Shown here piece after piece: positions 46,345 through 54,871 of a DNA stretch of 64,000 nt (position 1 is its first letter; each line of letters opens with the position of its first letter). This stretch comes from Rhodococcus sp. 1163 (lineage in GTDB: Bacteria > Actinomycetota > Actinomycetes > Mycobacteriales > Mycobacteriaceae), in assembly GCF_002091985.1 (NCBI RefSeq), contig NZ_MKKX01000019.1, positions 18,368 through 82,367 on the forward strand. The letters run 5' to 3'. The notes beneath the pieces are model-generated. The model worked only from the letters and a program-made list of their open reading frames with translations, was not told the origin of the DNA and ran no database searches. Made by a program: the position numbers and the translations under genes.

Positions 46345-46979
46345 AAATGTTTTTGGCGTCGTATCGATTCGGTGATCACGTCGAGAAGTTCCTCGGGTTG
46401 ACGGGAACGCCGGGACGCATTGCGGTCATCGCCTCAGCTGTCGACGGATGGCCGAGCGCCGCCCGCCAGTCGGCAGTCACCACCGAAGTACGAGACCTGC
46501 GGGCGCTCGGATTCGATCCATACGAACTCGACCTCCGTTCGTTCATCGACCGCCCTGAGCAACTGGCGAAGGAGCTCGATCGCTACGGCACCGTCTGGGT
46601 CCGCGGTGGCAACACCTTTGTTCTACGTGCGCAATTGAGCCGCAGCGGGGCGGACTTCGCGATAGCACGTCGAGTGCGCGAGGGGACCCTCACCTACGGC
46701 GGCTACAGCGCCGGCGCGTGTGTCGTGTCGACCACCTTGCGCGGAATCGAGGCGGCCGACGATCCGGACGAGGTGTTACCGGCCACCGGCACCGAAGTTG
46801 TGTGGAACGGGCTGGGTCTGATCGATTTCGCGTTAGTTCCACATTTCGGATCGATCCTCGACGACAACTGTTCCGGACCGAAGATGGTCTCGCAGTACGA
46901 GCGAGAGAACATTGCGTACCGGACCCTGACCGACGAGCAGGTAGTCGTGATCGACGGCGAACTACCTATCTTCCTTTAA
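46341..46979 (+). CDS. Peptidase E-like (family S51) protein
   Basis: 212 residues. The nucleophile elbow is YGGYSAGACVVSTTL, and VWVRGGNTFVLRAQL precedes it; both are S51 signatures. A histidine occurs in FALVPHFGSILDDN. The family cleaves Asp-X dipeptides (PepE) or cyanophycin products. Cytoplasmic, no signal. It is translationally coupled to the HIT gene. Its 3' end overlaps a convergent small gene by 4 bases. Confidence 0.9.
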   Translation: MKMFLASYRFGDHVEKFLGLTGTPGRIAVIASAVDGWPSAARQSAVTTEVRDLRALGFDPYELDLRSFIDRPEQLAKELDRYGTVWVRGGNTFVLRAQLSRSGADFAIARRVREGTLTYGGYSAGACVVSTTLRGIEAADDPDEVLPATGTEVVWNGLGLIDFALVPHFGSILDDNCSGPKMVSQYERENIAYRTLTDEQVVVIDGELPIFL

Positions 46980-47287
46980 CCGGACTGGGCAATGGGCGCG
47001 AGACGGTCGAGCGACGCCCATGCCATATCGCACCTTTTGCGGGTCATCTCGTCCGCGTCGATGAGAAGAGTGTCCAGGAGTAACCGAGGTTGTCGTTTCC
47101 ACGTGATCTCCACGTGCTCGACGACCGCTCGATCGAAAAGGCCGGATAGCTCGAGCGCAACGATCCACTCGTGAACGTCACCACGATGGATCATCTCGAT
47201 GGTGTCGTAATCGACTCCGCCGCCTTGGAATTCGTACGAGAAGATCGCGGCGATGAATGTCCAGGACTTACTGGTGGAATCCATCAT
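46976..47287 (-). CDS. Small protein of unknown function, paralogue of 40026-40403
   Basis: 103 residues, MMDSTSKSWTFIAAIFSYEF. Shared framework with the gene at 40026-40403: FxYEF, then WIVALELSGLFDRAVVEHVE, and a C-terminal LLIDADEMTRKR. Identity is moderate but the motifs run in the same order and spacing. The ATG at 47287 has AAGGAGGG upstream, and the second ATG is the next codon. No known domain. A 12-bp perfect palindrome lies 44 bases upstream of the start. Confidence 0.78.
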   Translation of the reverse strand: MMDSTSKSWTFIAAIFSYEFQGGGVDYDTIEMIHRGDVHEWIVALELSGLFDRAVVEHVEITWKRQPRLLLDTLLIDADEMTRKRCDMAWASLDRLAPIAQSG

Positions 47288-47330
47288 GTTTCTCACCCTC
47301 CTTGGTACCCGGCCGAGTCGCCGAGCAGCT

Positions 47331-47342
47331 ACCACTAGTGGT
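47331..47342. promoter_or_regulatory. Perfect palindrome ACCACTAGTGGT
   Basis: A 12-base perfect palindrome in the divergent region between the small-protein gene and the DUF3558 lipoprotein gene, a possible operator. No family consensus was recognised. Confidence 0.35.
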
Positions 47343-47468
47343 GGACGCTAGCCTCAACAGCCACCTGATTTCGTGTCGTCGCTGCATCAATCAGGTAACA
47401 GAGTGGCTGATGTGACAGATGTGACTCCAATAGCCAGGTCCTCTCCGCGTCGAATCCGCCGCCTCGGT

Positions 47469-48005
47469 ATGGTTCTGCACGTGTGGAAGCGCGGAATTCC
47501 GTTCGGTGTCGCAGTGCTGGTTCTTGCTGCCACCGGCTGTTCCGCGGAGAACTCGGAATCCACTCTCGATTCGGCCACTTCTACGGCGGCCCCGACACCG
47601 GCCACGGAGGAGCTTTTCGTCGGAGAGTGCGGTTCGATGACAGACGAGCAGTTGGGTTCTATCACCGGAGTCCCCGGTATCGCCTCCTCCTCCAAGAATG
47701 GTGTCCGGTGCAGGTGGGAGGCACCCAATTCCGGTGCGTACGCCATGTTCACGTGGTATCGAGGTAGCCCGATCGACCGCGAACGATCCGTCGCCGCGCA
47801 GATCGGTCGCGAGATCGCGTACATCGATGTCGACGGACACCCAGGTTTCACCGCCAAAGGTGCCGATACGTCATGTGAAGCGGCAGTCGAATCCGGGGAC
47901 GGATTTCTGCATTGGTCGCTGAACTATGCATTTGCGGTACCTCCTCGCGACAGCTGCGAGGTTGTCGAGGACCTGGCCCGCGCAACCGTAGCGAACGCGA
48001 AGTAG
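47469..48005 (+). CDS. DUF3558-type lipoprotein
   Basis: 178 residues. The signal peptide MVLHVWKRGIPFGVAVLVLA ends at a lipobox AATGC, followed by a Ser/Thr/Ala/Pro linker. The mature domain has GECGSMTDEQLGSITGVPGI, CRWEAPNSGAYAMFTWYRGS and a paired-cysteine pattern, as in DUF3558 lipoproteins of actinobacteria. Function unknown; the family sits on the outer face of the membrane. The open frame extends 32 codons upstream, but the signal peptide sets the start. It lies 9 bases before a second gene of the same type. Confidence 0.88.
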   Translation: MVLHVWKRGIPFGVAVLVLAATGCSAENSESTLDSATSTAAPTPATEELFVGECGSMTDEQLGSITGVPGIASSSKNGVRCRWEAPNSGAYAMFTWYRGSPIDRERSVAAQIGREIAYIDVDGHPGFTAKGADTSCEAAVESGDGFLHWSLNYAFAVPPRDSCEVVEDLARATVANAK

Positions 48006-48014
48006 GTGAGAGCG

Positions 48015-48527
48015 ATGAACCGAACTCGGACGCGAGTTGCCGTGGTGACAGCAACATTGCTACTTGCCGGCTGCAGTACCACCATCGAAGGAACCCCCAC
48101 ACCTGCCGGATTGGGCGGCGATTCACAGTTCGACAAACTGCTGCAGGAATGCACGGCCGTCCCGAACGACAAGATCGCCGAATCCGTCCAGGCGGATGTC
48201 GTGGACCAGTACTTCTACGGCGCAGTCTGCATGTGGACGGGCACCGGGGCCGCAGGCTCGGTGGACGTCACATTCGCCTGGTTCGAGAACAATTCTCTCG
48301 GTCGTGAGCGGGCACTGGCCGAACAGCTGAACTACGCAATCGAACCCGTCACGGTTGCCGGTACGAACGCTTTTCTCTCACGCCGACCCGGTGATCCCGC
48401 GTCGTGTGGCATCACCGCCGCGTACACCGGCACCATTACCTGGTGGGTGCAGTATCGCGGCGGGACCGTCGACCCCTGTGTAGGTGCGACGAAGCTCGCC
48501 GAACTGACGCTGCAACGCAATCAATAA
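48015..48527 (+). CDS. DUF3558-type lipoprotein, tandem partner
   Basis: 170 residues. Signal MNRTRTRVAVVTATLLLAGC with lipobox LLAGC. The mature part has LLQECTAVPNDKIAESVQAD, CMWTGTGAAGSVDVTFAWFE and a late SCGITAAYTGTITWWVQYR, matching the layout of its upstream neighbour (paired Cys, W-rich core, RERALAEQL versus RERSVAAQI). The two look like a tandem duplication that has diverged. The ATG at 48015 follows GGTGAGAG. Confidence 0.88.
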   Translation: MNRTRTRVAVVTATLLLAGCSTTIEGTPTPAGLGGDSQFDKLLQECTAVPNDKIAESVQADVVDQYFYGAVCMWTGTGAAGSVDVTFAWFENNSLGRERALAEQLNYAIEPVTVAGTNAFLSRRPGDPASCGITAAYTGTITWWVQYRGGTVDPCVGATKLAELTLQRNQ

Positions 48528-48594
48528 CGACTCGCGATCCCCGTCCGACCCATACCCTCGACAGCGAGAGCCGAGATCGAGACGAGGATGAGCG

Positions 48595-49977
48595 ATGAGT
48601 GAACCGATCGAACTGGATCCGCGGCTACTCGCGTTGAAGCGCTCGTTACCCGACGGCGCGGTTCTCACCGATCCTGATCTGACGGAGGGCTACCGCCACG
48701 ATTGGGCCAAGGACCCGGATGCCGGAGCTCCGCTGGCGGTAGTTCGGACCACCTGCACCGTCGATGTGCAAAATGTCATGAAATGGGCCAGCACACACAA
48801 TGTTTCGGTAGTTCCTCGCGGAGCTGGATCCGGACTGTCCGGTGGCGCGACGGCCGTCGACGGCGGAATCGTGCTCAGCACCGAACTGATGCGTGACATC
48901 ACGGTGGATCCGGTCACCCGCATCGCGGTCACCCAACCCGGACTACTCAACGTCGAAGTCAAGAAGGCTGCTGCCGAACACGGGCTCTGGTACCCGCCGG
49001 ATCCGTCGTCGTTCGAGATGTGTTCGATCGGCGGGAATGCCGCTACCAATGCGGGCGGTCTGTGCTGCGTCAAATACGGGGTGACCGCAGATTATGTGCT
49101 CGGTCTCGAGGTCGTTCTCGCCGATGGCACCGCGGTACGACTCGGTGGCCCGCGCCTGAAAGATGTTGCGGGCCTGTCACTGACCAAACTATTCATCGGC
49201 AGCGAGGGGACGCTCGGCATCATCACCGAGATCACCGTGCGTCTCATTCCGGCCCAACCGCCGGCCAGCACCGTTGTTGCGTCGTTCTCCTCGGTTCGTG
49301 ACGCGACCACCGCCATCCTCGCGATCACCCGCTCGCTACGGCCATCGATGCTCGAATTCATGGATCGTGCGTCGATCGGCGCAGTCGAGGACGCGATGAA
49401 GATGGGCCTGGACCGCGGAGCCGCAGCGATGCTGATTGCCCGTTCGGACTCCCCCGGTGACGACCGCGCGCATGAAATCGAGATCATGGCGGCCGCGTGC
49501 ACCGAGGCTGGTGCATCCGAAGTCTTCACAACCGACGATCCGGATGAGGGCGAGGCTTTCGCTGCTGCAAGGCGATTCGCGATTCCCGCTGTGGAACGTC
49601 TCGGCAGTCTGCTCCTCGAGGACGTCGGTGTGCCGCTCCCCGCGCTACCCGACCTCGTCGAAGGTATCGAACGAATCTCCGAAAAGTACGCAGTCCTAGT
49701 CGCTGTCATCGCCCACGCCGGAGACGGAAACACTCACCCGCTCATCGTGTTCGATCCTGCCGATGTCGATATGACACGTCGTGCCAACATCGCTTTCGGA
49801 GCGATCATGGACCTGGCACTGACCCTTGGCGGCACCATCACCGGCGAGCACGGAGTAGGCAGGCTGAAGAAAGCGTGGCTACCCGACCAGGTGGGAGCGG
49901 ACGTCATGGAGCTCACTCAGCGGATCAAGACCGCCCTCGACCCCAGCGGCATTCTCAATCCCGGCGCAATCCTCTGA
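48595..49977 (+). CDS. FAD-binding oxidase, GlcD/D-lactate dehydrogenase type
   Basis: 460 residues. The FAD-binding (PP-loop type) domain contains SVVPRGAGSGLSGGATAVDG and YPPDPSSFEMCSIGGNAATN followed by NAGGLCCVKYG. The C-terminal FAD-oxidase domain has VIAHAGDGNTHPLIVFD and ITGEHGVGRLKKAWL with its metal/substrate histidines. The family oxidises 2-hydroxy acids such as glycolate or D-lactate. No iron-sulfur partner subunit is adjacent. The ATG follows GAGGATGAGCG; TACCCT at 48551-48556 may be the -10 box. Confidence 0.94.
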   Translation: MSEPIELDPRLLALKRSLPDGAVLTDPDLTEGYRHDWAKDPDAGAPLAVVRTTCTVDVQNVMKWASTHNVSVVPRGAGSGLSGGATAVDGGIVLSTELMRDITVDPVTRIAVTQPGLLNVEVKKAAAEHGLWYPPDPSSFEMCSIGGNAATNAGGLCCVKYGVTADYVLGLEVVLADGTAVRLGGPRLKDVAGLSLTKLFIGSEGTLGIITEITVRLIPAQPPASTVVASFSSVRDATTAILAITRSLRPSMLEFMDRASIGAVEDAMKMGLDRGAAAMLIARSDSPGDDRAHEIEIMAAACTEAGASEVFTTDDPDEGEAFAAARRFAIPAVERLGSLLLEDVGVPLPALPDLVEGIERISEKYAVLVAVIAHAGDGNTHPLIVFDPADVDMTRRANIAFGAIMDLALTLGGTITGEHGVGRLKKAWLPDQVGADVMELTQRIKTALDPSGILNPGAIL

Positions 49978-49994
49978 CACAGCGCGGTATGCGC

Positions 49995-51512
49995 TCAGGT
50001 GGACGGCAGAAGGAGCGCGCGAACGGCATCGATCGTGTCGGCTTCAGCCAGTGTCTTGTCGGGCCGGTATCGGAGCACCCGGGCGAATCGAAGCGCAACT
50101 CCGCCTGCATAGCGGGTGCTCTTCTGCACACCGTCGAGTTCGATCTCGACGACAAGATCGGGATACACGTACACAGTGTGCTCATCACGTGAACTCTCGT
50201 GTTTCGGAAACTCCTCGGTCTGCCATTGCAGCAGTACATCGGTGAGCCCCTTGAATGTCTTGCCGACCATGATCGGATCCCCACCGCTTGGATCGCGCGC
50301 CCCGAGATGCAGATTGGACAGCCGGCCCGTCCGCCTGCCGTAGCCCCATTCCGCACCGAGTACCACCAGATCCAACGTGTGCTCGGGCTTGACCTTCTGC
50401 CACGTGCGGCCGCGTCGGCCCGCGGCGTAAGGCGCCGACAACGACTTGACCATCACACCTTCGTGCCCGGCGGCCAACGCCTCCTCGAAGTACCCGGCTA
50501 CAGCGTCGGCGTCCGGGCGTACCACTGACGGAATCCGATGAATGGGTGCAACCTGTTCCAGCGCTGCCAGCCGGCGTTCGAGCGGTTCGTCCAGCAGATC
50601 CACGCCGTCGAGATGCAGGCAGTCGAAGAAGTACGGCTGCAGAAGCAACTCGTGGGCACTCTGGGCACCGAACCGACTCATCGTCTCCTGAAAAGGACGC
50701 GGCCTGCCACTGTCGGTGAGTGCGAGGGTTTCCCCATCGAGTACGACGCTGGTGCACGGCAACGCTCGGATCAACTCGACGAGCTCCGGCACGCTGTCGG
50801 TGATCTCCCGCAGGGTCCTGGTGTAGATATGTACATCTTCACCCGATCGATGGACCTGGATGCGAGCCCCGTCCAGTTTGTACTCCAAACTCACCTCGCC
50901 TGCGAATTCGATCCACGCCGCGGCCGACGACTCCGCGGGCGAGGCCAACATCGGACGCACCGGGCGACCCACCTCGAGTTCGAAGAGTGCCAGTGCAGTC
51001 TCGCCTCCGGCCAGCGCAGCGGACGCCGTTGCCGATAAATTCCCGGAGAGCATGAAAGCCCGTCGGACCGGGTCGATTTTCAGTCCCGCCGCAGCAGCAA
51101 TCGCGTCGGTCATCACGCCTTCGAGTGCACCCTGGCGCAACTCGCCGGTCAGCAACCGAACCAGAAACACGCGCTCGTCACCCGTCGACCGCCCAAGAAG
51201 ATCCGTCAGGACCTCGCGACGTCGGGCGGTCGAACCCGGACCGGAGGTCGAGGCAACCGTCGTGATCTTCGTATCGACCTCGGCGACGGTGAGTGTGCCC
51301 GCGGCGGACGGATCGACGTCGATATCGGCCAAGGTCCGCCAGCCCACGCCGATTCGGCCCTGCGGCAATTCACCGGACAGCCACGCCACCACGGTGGCGG
51401 TCTCCGATGGGTCGACCTCGGTGAGCAACAGCCGCAGCGCCTCGGTCTTGGCCTTACGGGAGCGAGTGGCACCCACGGCCAACGAGGTCTCGACGATTCG
51501 GATGAACAGCAC
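49995..51512 (-). CDS. ligB: ATP-dependent DNA ligase (LigB type)
   Basis: 505 residues. The catalytic lysine is in VSLEYKLDGARIQVHR near residue 210. Motif III is VVLDGETLAL, motif IV FFDCLHLDGVDLL, motif V EGVMVKSLSAPYAAG and motif VI RTWQKVKPEHTLDLVV. The N-terminal DNA-binding region (about 1-190, VVAWLSGELPQGRIGVGWRT) is typical of the mycobacterial LigB group. I chose the GTG at 51512 (VLFIRIVETSL) because the upstream open frame overlaps the esterase gene and lacks family similarity. An accessory ligase for repair; the essential replicative ligase is NAD-dependent in these bacteria. Confidence 0.95.
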   Translation of the reverse strand: MLFIRIVETSLAVGATRSRKAKTEALRLLLTEVDPSETATVVAWLSGELPQGRIGVGWRTLADIDVDPSAAGTLTVAEVDTKITTVASTSGPGSTARRREVLTDLLGRSTGDERVFLVRLLTGELRQGALEGVMTDAIAAAAGLKIDPVRRAFMLSGNLSATASAALAGGETALALFELEVGRPVRPMLASPAESSAAAWIEFAGEVSLEYKLDGARIQVHRSGEDVHIYTRTLREITDSVPELVELIRALPCTSVVLDGETLALTDSGRPRPFQETMSRFGAQSAHELLLQPYFFDCLHLDGVDLLDEPLERRLAALEQVAPIHRIPSVVRPDADAVAGYFEEALAAGHEGVMVKSLSAPYAAGRRGRTWQKVKPEHTLDLVVLGAEWGYGRRTGRLSNLHLGARDPSGGDPIMVGKTFKGLTDVLLQWQTEEFPKHESSRDEHTVYVYPDLVVEIELDGVQKSTRYAGGVALRFARVLRYRPDKTLAEADTIDAVRALLLPST

Positions 51513-51574
51513 CAGATGTAAGTATCCCGAAGTGGACCAGCTCAATCCACCTCGATCCACCGACCCTGGCAACG

Positions 51575-53134
51575 TCAGGTGAAGCCGAGCACCTGATCTC
51601 CCCATGCCGCGCGTAGAACGGCGTCCGGGTCTTCGACAAGAGAATCCTGGGTGTCGATGACAAGTGTGGAGCGCGTCGGCTCGACGTAGGGCGCCCAATG
51701 CTTCGCACCGTCGAGGGTGGCGGGGACTCCGTGCTGGGCGAAGGCGACCCATCGCTTCATCACACGCAGCGATACTGCCGTCGCTGCCTTGCGGCCACCG
51801 AGCCAGAATGTCGGATCTCGATTCAACGTTCCGAAATTGCCGAAGACATATGGCAACTCGGTCGCGTGTCCCGCACCTATACGAGCAGCCTTCAGCATCG
51901 GTGTCGCATGATCGAATCGATACATCCAGACTGGCGCAAATCTACTGTGCGCGTCCGCGATCCACATCGTCGGCATTCGAAATCCAGCATCCCTCGACAT
52001 CGCAAGTGCACCAGCCGATTTCGATCGATCCGGATAAGCCGACATGATTTCCGCGATCCGGAACGCCGGCAGATCCGAGTGATCGTTCGCGATCGCACGA
52101 AACATCTCCGTGACGGTGTCCGACGTGACCGGCATCAACGGTGACTTCATCAAGCGGAAGATCGATGCCTCGTCGTGATTCGTTCCGATGATCAACGGGA
52201 TGCGGTGCGAGTATCCCTTCTGGAACGCTGCAACGGGATACCGCGGGACGACATCTCCGTCGACTACCGGCGCGAGCCCCAACGTGCCCGGCACCCGCGT
52301 CGGGACGTCGTAACACAGGGTGTCGCCCGCCTCGACGAGACGCATGAAGTCGACGGTTTTCAACTCCCCGATTCGATCCGGAGTGATATCGACGAGTTCG
52401 AGGAATCTCGTGGCCACGGCCGCCGCGCGTTCCGGTCCGTACACCGACGTCGCGGGCGCACTTTGCACGATAGCGCGGTGAAACAGCCCATCGGCCTTCG
52501 GCGAGGTCATCAGTGTCGTGACCGACGCGCCACCCGAGGACTCGCCGAACACGGTCACGTTCGACGGATCACCACCGAACGATTCCACGCAACGCTGCAC
52601 CCATTCGAGTGCTGCGATCTGATCACGCAAGCCGAGATTCGTCTCGAAGACCGTCTCCGCTGTAGAGAACGACGACAAGTCGAGGAATCCGAAAGCCCCG
52701 ACGCGATAGTTGACGGTGACGAGCACCAGATCACCGAGTTCGGCCAGCCGCCTGCCATCGTAAACGCTCTGCGCAGAGGAACCGAGCGAGTACGCACCGC
52801 CGTGAATCCACACCATCACCGGCCGAGGTCTACCGTCGGGCTCGGGTGCCCAAACATTGACCGACAGACAGTCCTCCGACATCGGGATCGTCGGATCGAT
52901 CGGCACCGGATTAGCTTTGCCCTGGGGTGCCACGTCACCGAAACGTCGACAATCCCGGGCTCCTGCCCACGGTTCCACGGGCCGCGGAGACCTGAAGCGA
53001 TGTTCGCCGGCGGTCGCAGCCGCGTATGGGATCCCCTTCCACACGAAGTGCGTGCCGTCGCGGTACCCGATCACGTCGCCGTCCGGAGTGTGCACCTGAC
53101 ATGTCCAAACGCCGTCTTGCTCGACTTCGGTCAT
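51575..53134 (-). CDS. Type B carboxylesterase
   Basis: 519 residues, alpha/beta hydrolase. The oxyanion motif is PVMVWIHGGAYSLGSSAQS, the nucleophile elbow TVFGESSGGASVTTLM with Ser near residue 200, and the early signature EDCLSVNVWAPE holds a conserved Cys. The ATG at 53134 is preceded by GGAGGAATGCC. No signal peptide is seen, so it is probably cytoplasmic. Substrate unknown; it is 62 bases upstream of ligB on the same strand. Confidence 0.95.
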   Translation of the reverse strand: MTEVEQDGVWTCQVHTPDGDVIGYRDGTHFVWKGIPYAAATAGEHRFRSPRPVEPWAGARDCRRFGDVAPQGKANPVPIDPTIPMSEDCLSVNVWAPEPDGRPRPVMVWIHGGAYSLGSSAQSVYDGRRLAELGDLVLVTVNYRVGAFGFLDLSSFSTAETVFETNLGLRDQIAALEWVQRCVESFGGDPSNVTVFGESSGGASVTTLMTSPKADGLFHRAIVQSAPATSVYGPERAAAVATRFLELVDITPDRIGELKTVDFMRLVEAGDTLCYDVPTRVPGTLGLAPVVDGDVVPRYPVAAFQKGYSHRIPLIIGTNHDEASIFRLMKSPLMPVTSDTVTEMFRAIANDHSDLPAFRIAEIMSAYPDRSKSAGALAMSRDAGFRMPTMWIADAHSRFAPVWMYRFDHATPMLKAARIGAGHATELPYVFGNFGTLNRDPTFWLGGRKAATAVSLRVMKRWVAFAQHGVPATLDGAKHWAPYVEPTRSTLVIDTQDSLVEDPDAVLRAAWGDQVLGFT

Positions 53135-53222
53135 GGCATTCCTCCGTATCCGACGTAGGCACATCCGATACTGGTCAAGGTACCAATTCCCGGGACCTAT
53201 CCGTCCACTTTAAGCTGGCAAG

Positions 53223-53876
53223 ATGAACCGACTACGCGCATGCGGCGCAGCCGTTGGTGCAGCGTCCGCCCTGGTTCTTTCCGGATGCGGTTCCGATGTC
53301 GACGGCAGCGCAACGGCGCCGCTTGCGACCGTCGACACCGACCCACCGTCGGTGGTCCGCACGACGCCCGCGACTGCACCCTCGCCGACGACATCGGCCG
53401 CCCCGACAACAAACACCTCGACGACTCCCGACAAACCGACGACGAGCAGTCCCCCGCCGACCGCCGACCCGTCCCAGTACAAGAGCACTGCCGGGTTCTT
53501 CTACTTCACCAGCCCGAGTGGCAAGTTCGAATGCGCGATCGTCGTGACCGAGACCTCGGTCGCTGGGTGTCACGGCGAGTTCCCCCGCTCGGCCCCGCGA
53601 GTGGCGGGAAGCGGTGCTCCAGAGTCTTCGGTGGCTCCCAACACCGTCGAGATCACTGCAGGATCCCCTGCCAGGTTTCTCAGCTCAGGCGATCCGCGCT
53701 TTCATCGGTTCGACGGGACTGCGAAGGAACTGCCGTACGGGCTCACACTCGCCGTACCCGGAAGTGGGCGTTCCAATGGGCTCGAATGCCGAGTCGAGGA
53801 GTCGTCCGGGGTCACCTGCCTGGATCAGGTCGGCCATGGTTTCACGGTGTCGGACAAGGCATTCGAGCTGAAGTAG
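53223..53876 (+). CDS. Lipoprotein of unknown function
   Basis: 217 residues. Signal MNRLRACGAAVGAASALVLS with lipobox VLSGC. A long Thr/Pro/Ser linker (about 30-85) leads to a small domain with FFYFTSPSGKFECAIVVTET, GCHGEFP, GLECRVEESSGVTCL and four cysteines, which looks like a small beta-domain. It resembles surface lipoproteins common in Rhodococcus and Mycobacterium. TAAGCT at 53211-53216 lies 6 bases before the ATG, suggesting a leaderless message. Confidence 0.85.
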   Translation: MNRLRACGAAVGAASALVLSGCGSDVDGSATAPLATVDTDPPSVVRTTPATAPSPTTSAAPTTNTSTTPDKPTTSSPPPTADPSQYKSTAGFFYFTSPSGKFECAIVVTETSVAGCHGEFPRSAPRVAGSGAPESSVAPNTVEITAGSPARFLSSGDPRFHRFDGTAKELPYGLTLAVPGSGRSNGLECRVEESSGVTCLDQVGHGFTVSDKAFELK

Positions 53877-54006
53877 ACGCAGTTTCGAAAGAGTGTTTCG
53901 GCAGCGCGCGACCTCACCTCAGATACCGGCTAGGAATCCTCGGTAGACGAAATGTTGCGCGCCACCACCAGGCATCGAGGACCCTGCGACAGCCCGCTCG
54001 ACACCG

Positions 54007-54039
54007 CATCGCCGACCAAGGGTGCTAGGGTCGGCGATG
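54007..54039. terminator. Perfect 11-bp hairpin before the TPP riboswitch
   Basis: CATCGCCGACC and GGTCGGCGATG with an 11-nt loop. It lies between the lipoprotein stop and the riboswitch. No U-run follows, so it may be a U-less terminator for the lipoprotein gene, an operator over the tenA promoter (TAGGGT at 54026-54031 lies inside it), or both. Confidence 0.45.
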
Positions 54040-54042
54040 TTC

Positions 54043-54125
54043 TGACACGGGGTGCGTCCGTACATGCGGATGCTGAGATCACACCCGTCGAACCTGATGC
54101 AGGTAATGCTGACGAAGGGATGTCA
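54043..54125 (+). promoter_or_regulatory. TPP riboswitch (THI-box)
   Basis: The conserved core is clear: GGGGTGC near 54050, CTGAGA at 54072-54077, ACCCGTCGAACCTGAT after it, then GGTAATGCTGACGAAGGGAT. P1 is closed by TGACA (54043-54047) and TGTCA (54121-54125). The tenA ribosome site AAGG begins at the last base of P1 and the ATG is 5 bases beyond, so TPP binding should hide the ribosome site and shut off translation of the tenA-ABC operon. Confidence 0.95.
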
Positions 54126-54130
54126 AGGCG

Positions 54131-54871
54131 ATGACTGCGCCTTTAAACTCGGTGGACTCTGTCCGCCACACGGATCTTATGTGGGGCTCGACATCTTCGT
54201 TGCGTCACGCGATCGACCAACTCGAATTTCTGACACTGCTGGGCGAGGGCACGCTGCCGCTCGACGCGTTCCGCAGATATCTCGAGCAGGATCGGCTGTA
54301 CCTGGCGGGATACGCGAAAGCGCTGGCTATTCTCGCATCGAAAGCTCCGGACACCGCGACTGCCGCGTTCTGGGCCACCTCCGCGGCGAGCGCAGTCGAG
54401 GAGGCGACACTTCACGAGTCAATTCTCGTCGGTGATGCGCTCCCCCCGACGGATGCGCAGGCCATGCATTCACCAACCTGCCTCGGGTACGTCTCGTACT
54501 TGGTAGCAACCGCCGCCACCGAGCCCTATCCCGTTGCGGCGGCGGCGATCCTGCCATGCTTCTGGATCTACGCCGACGTGGCCGTCCGCCTGTCGGTATC
54601 GGCCGCACAGGTTCTCCACCATGATCCGGATCACCCCTACGCACAATGGGTTTCGACGTACGACTCGGAAGAATTCCGTGATGTCGTCGACTGCGCGCGC
54701 CTGCTGGTAGACGACGCCGCTCGGCTCGCTACCGATGCTCAACGAAGCGCCATGATCGACGCATTCGTCATCGCGACACGGTACGAATCGATGTTCTGGG
54801 ACAGCGCACTTCACCCCGCACCGTGGCCAACTTCCTCTTCCGAGATTGCCGCTTCGGAGGTAACACCGTGA
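54131..54871 (+). CDS. tenA: TenA/thiaminase II family protein
   Basis: 246 residues, all-helical TENA fold. The catalytic cysteine is Cys143 in AAILPCFWIYADVAVRL, and the catalytic glutamate is Glu218 in ATRYESMFWDSA. N-terminal family stretches are LPLDAFRRYLEQDRLYLAGY. The enzyme hydrolyses aminopyrimidines from degraded thiamin to recover HMP. It is first after a TPP riboswitch and overlaps a transporter gene by 4 bases, so imported precursor is presumably processed at once. Confidence 0.95.
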   Translation: MTAPLNSVDSVRHTDLMWGSTSSLRHAIDQLEFLTLLGEGTLPLDAFRRYLEQDRLYLAGYAKALAILASKAPDTATAAFWATSAASAVEEATLHESILVGDALPPTDAQAMHSPTCLGYVSYLVATAATEPYPVAAAAILPCFWIYADVAVRLSVSAAQVLHHDPDHPYAQWVSTYDSEEFRDVVDCARLLVDDAARLATDAQRSAMIDAFVIATRYESMFWDSALHPAPWPTSSSEIAASEVTP

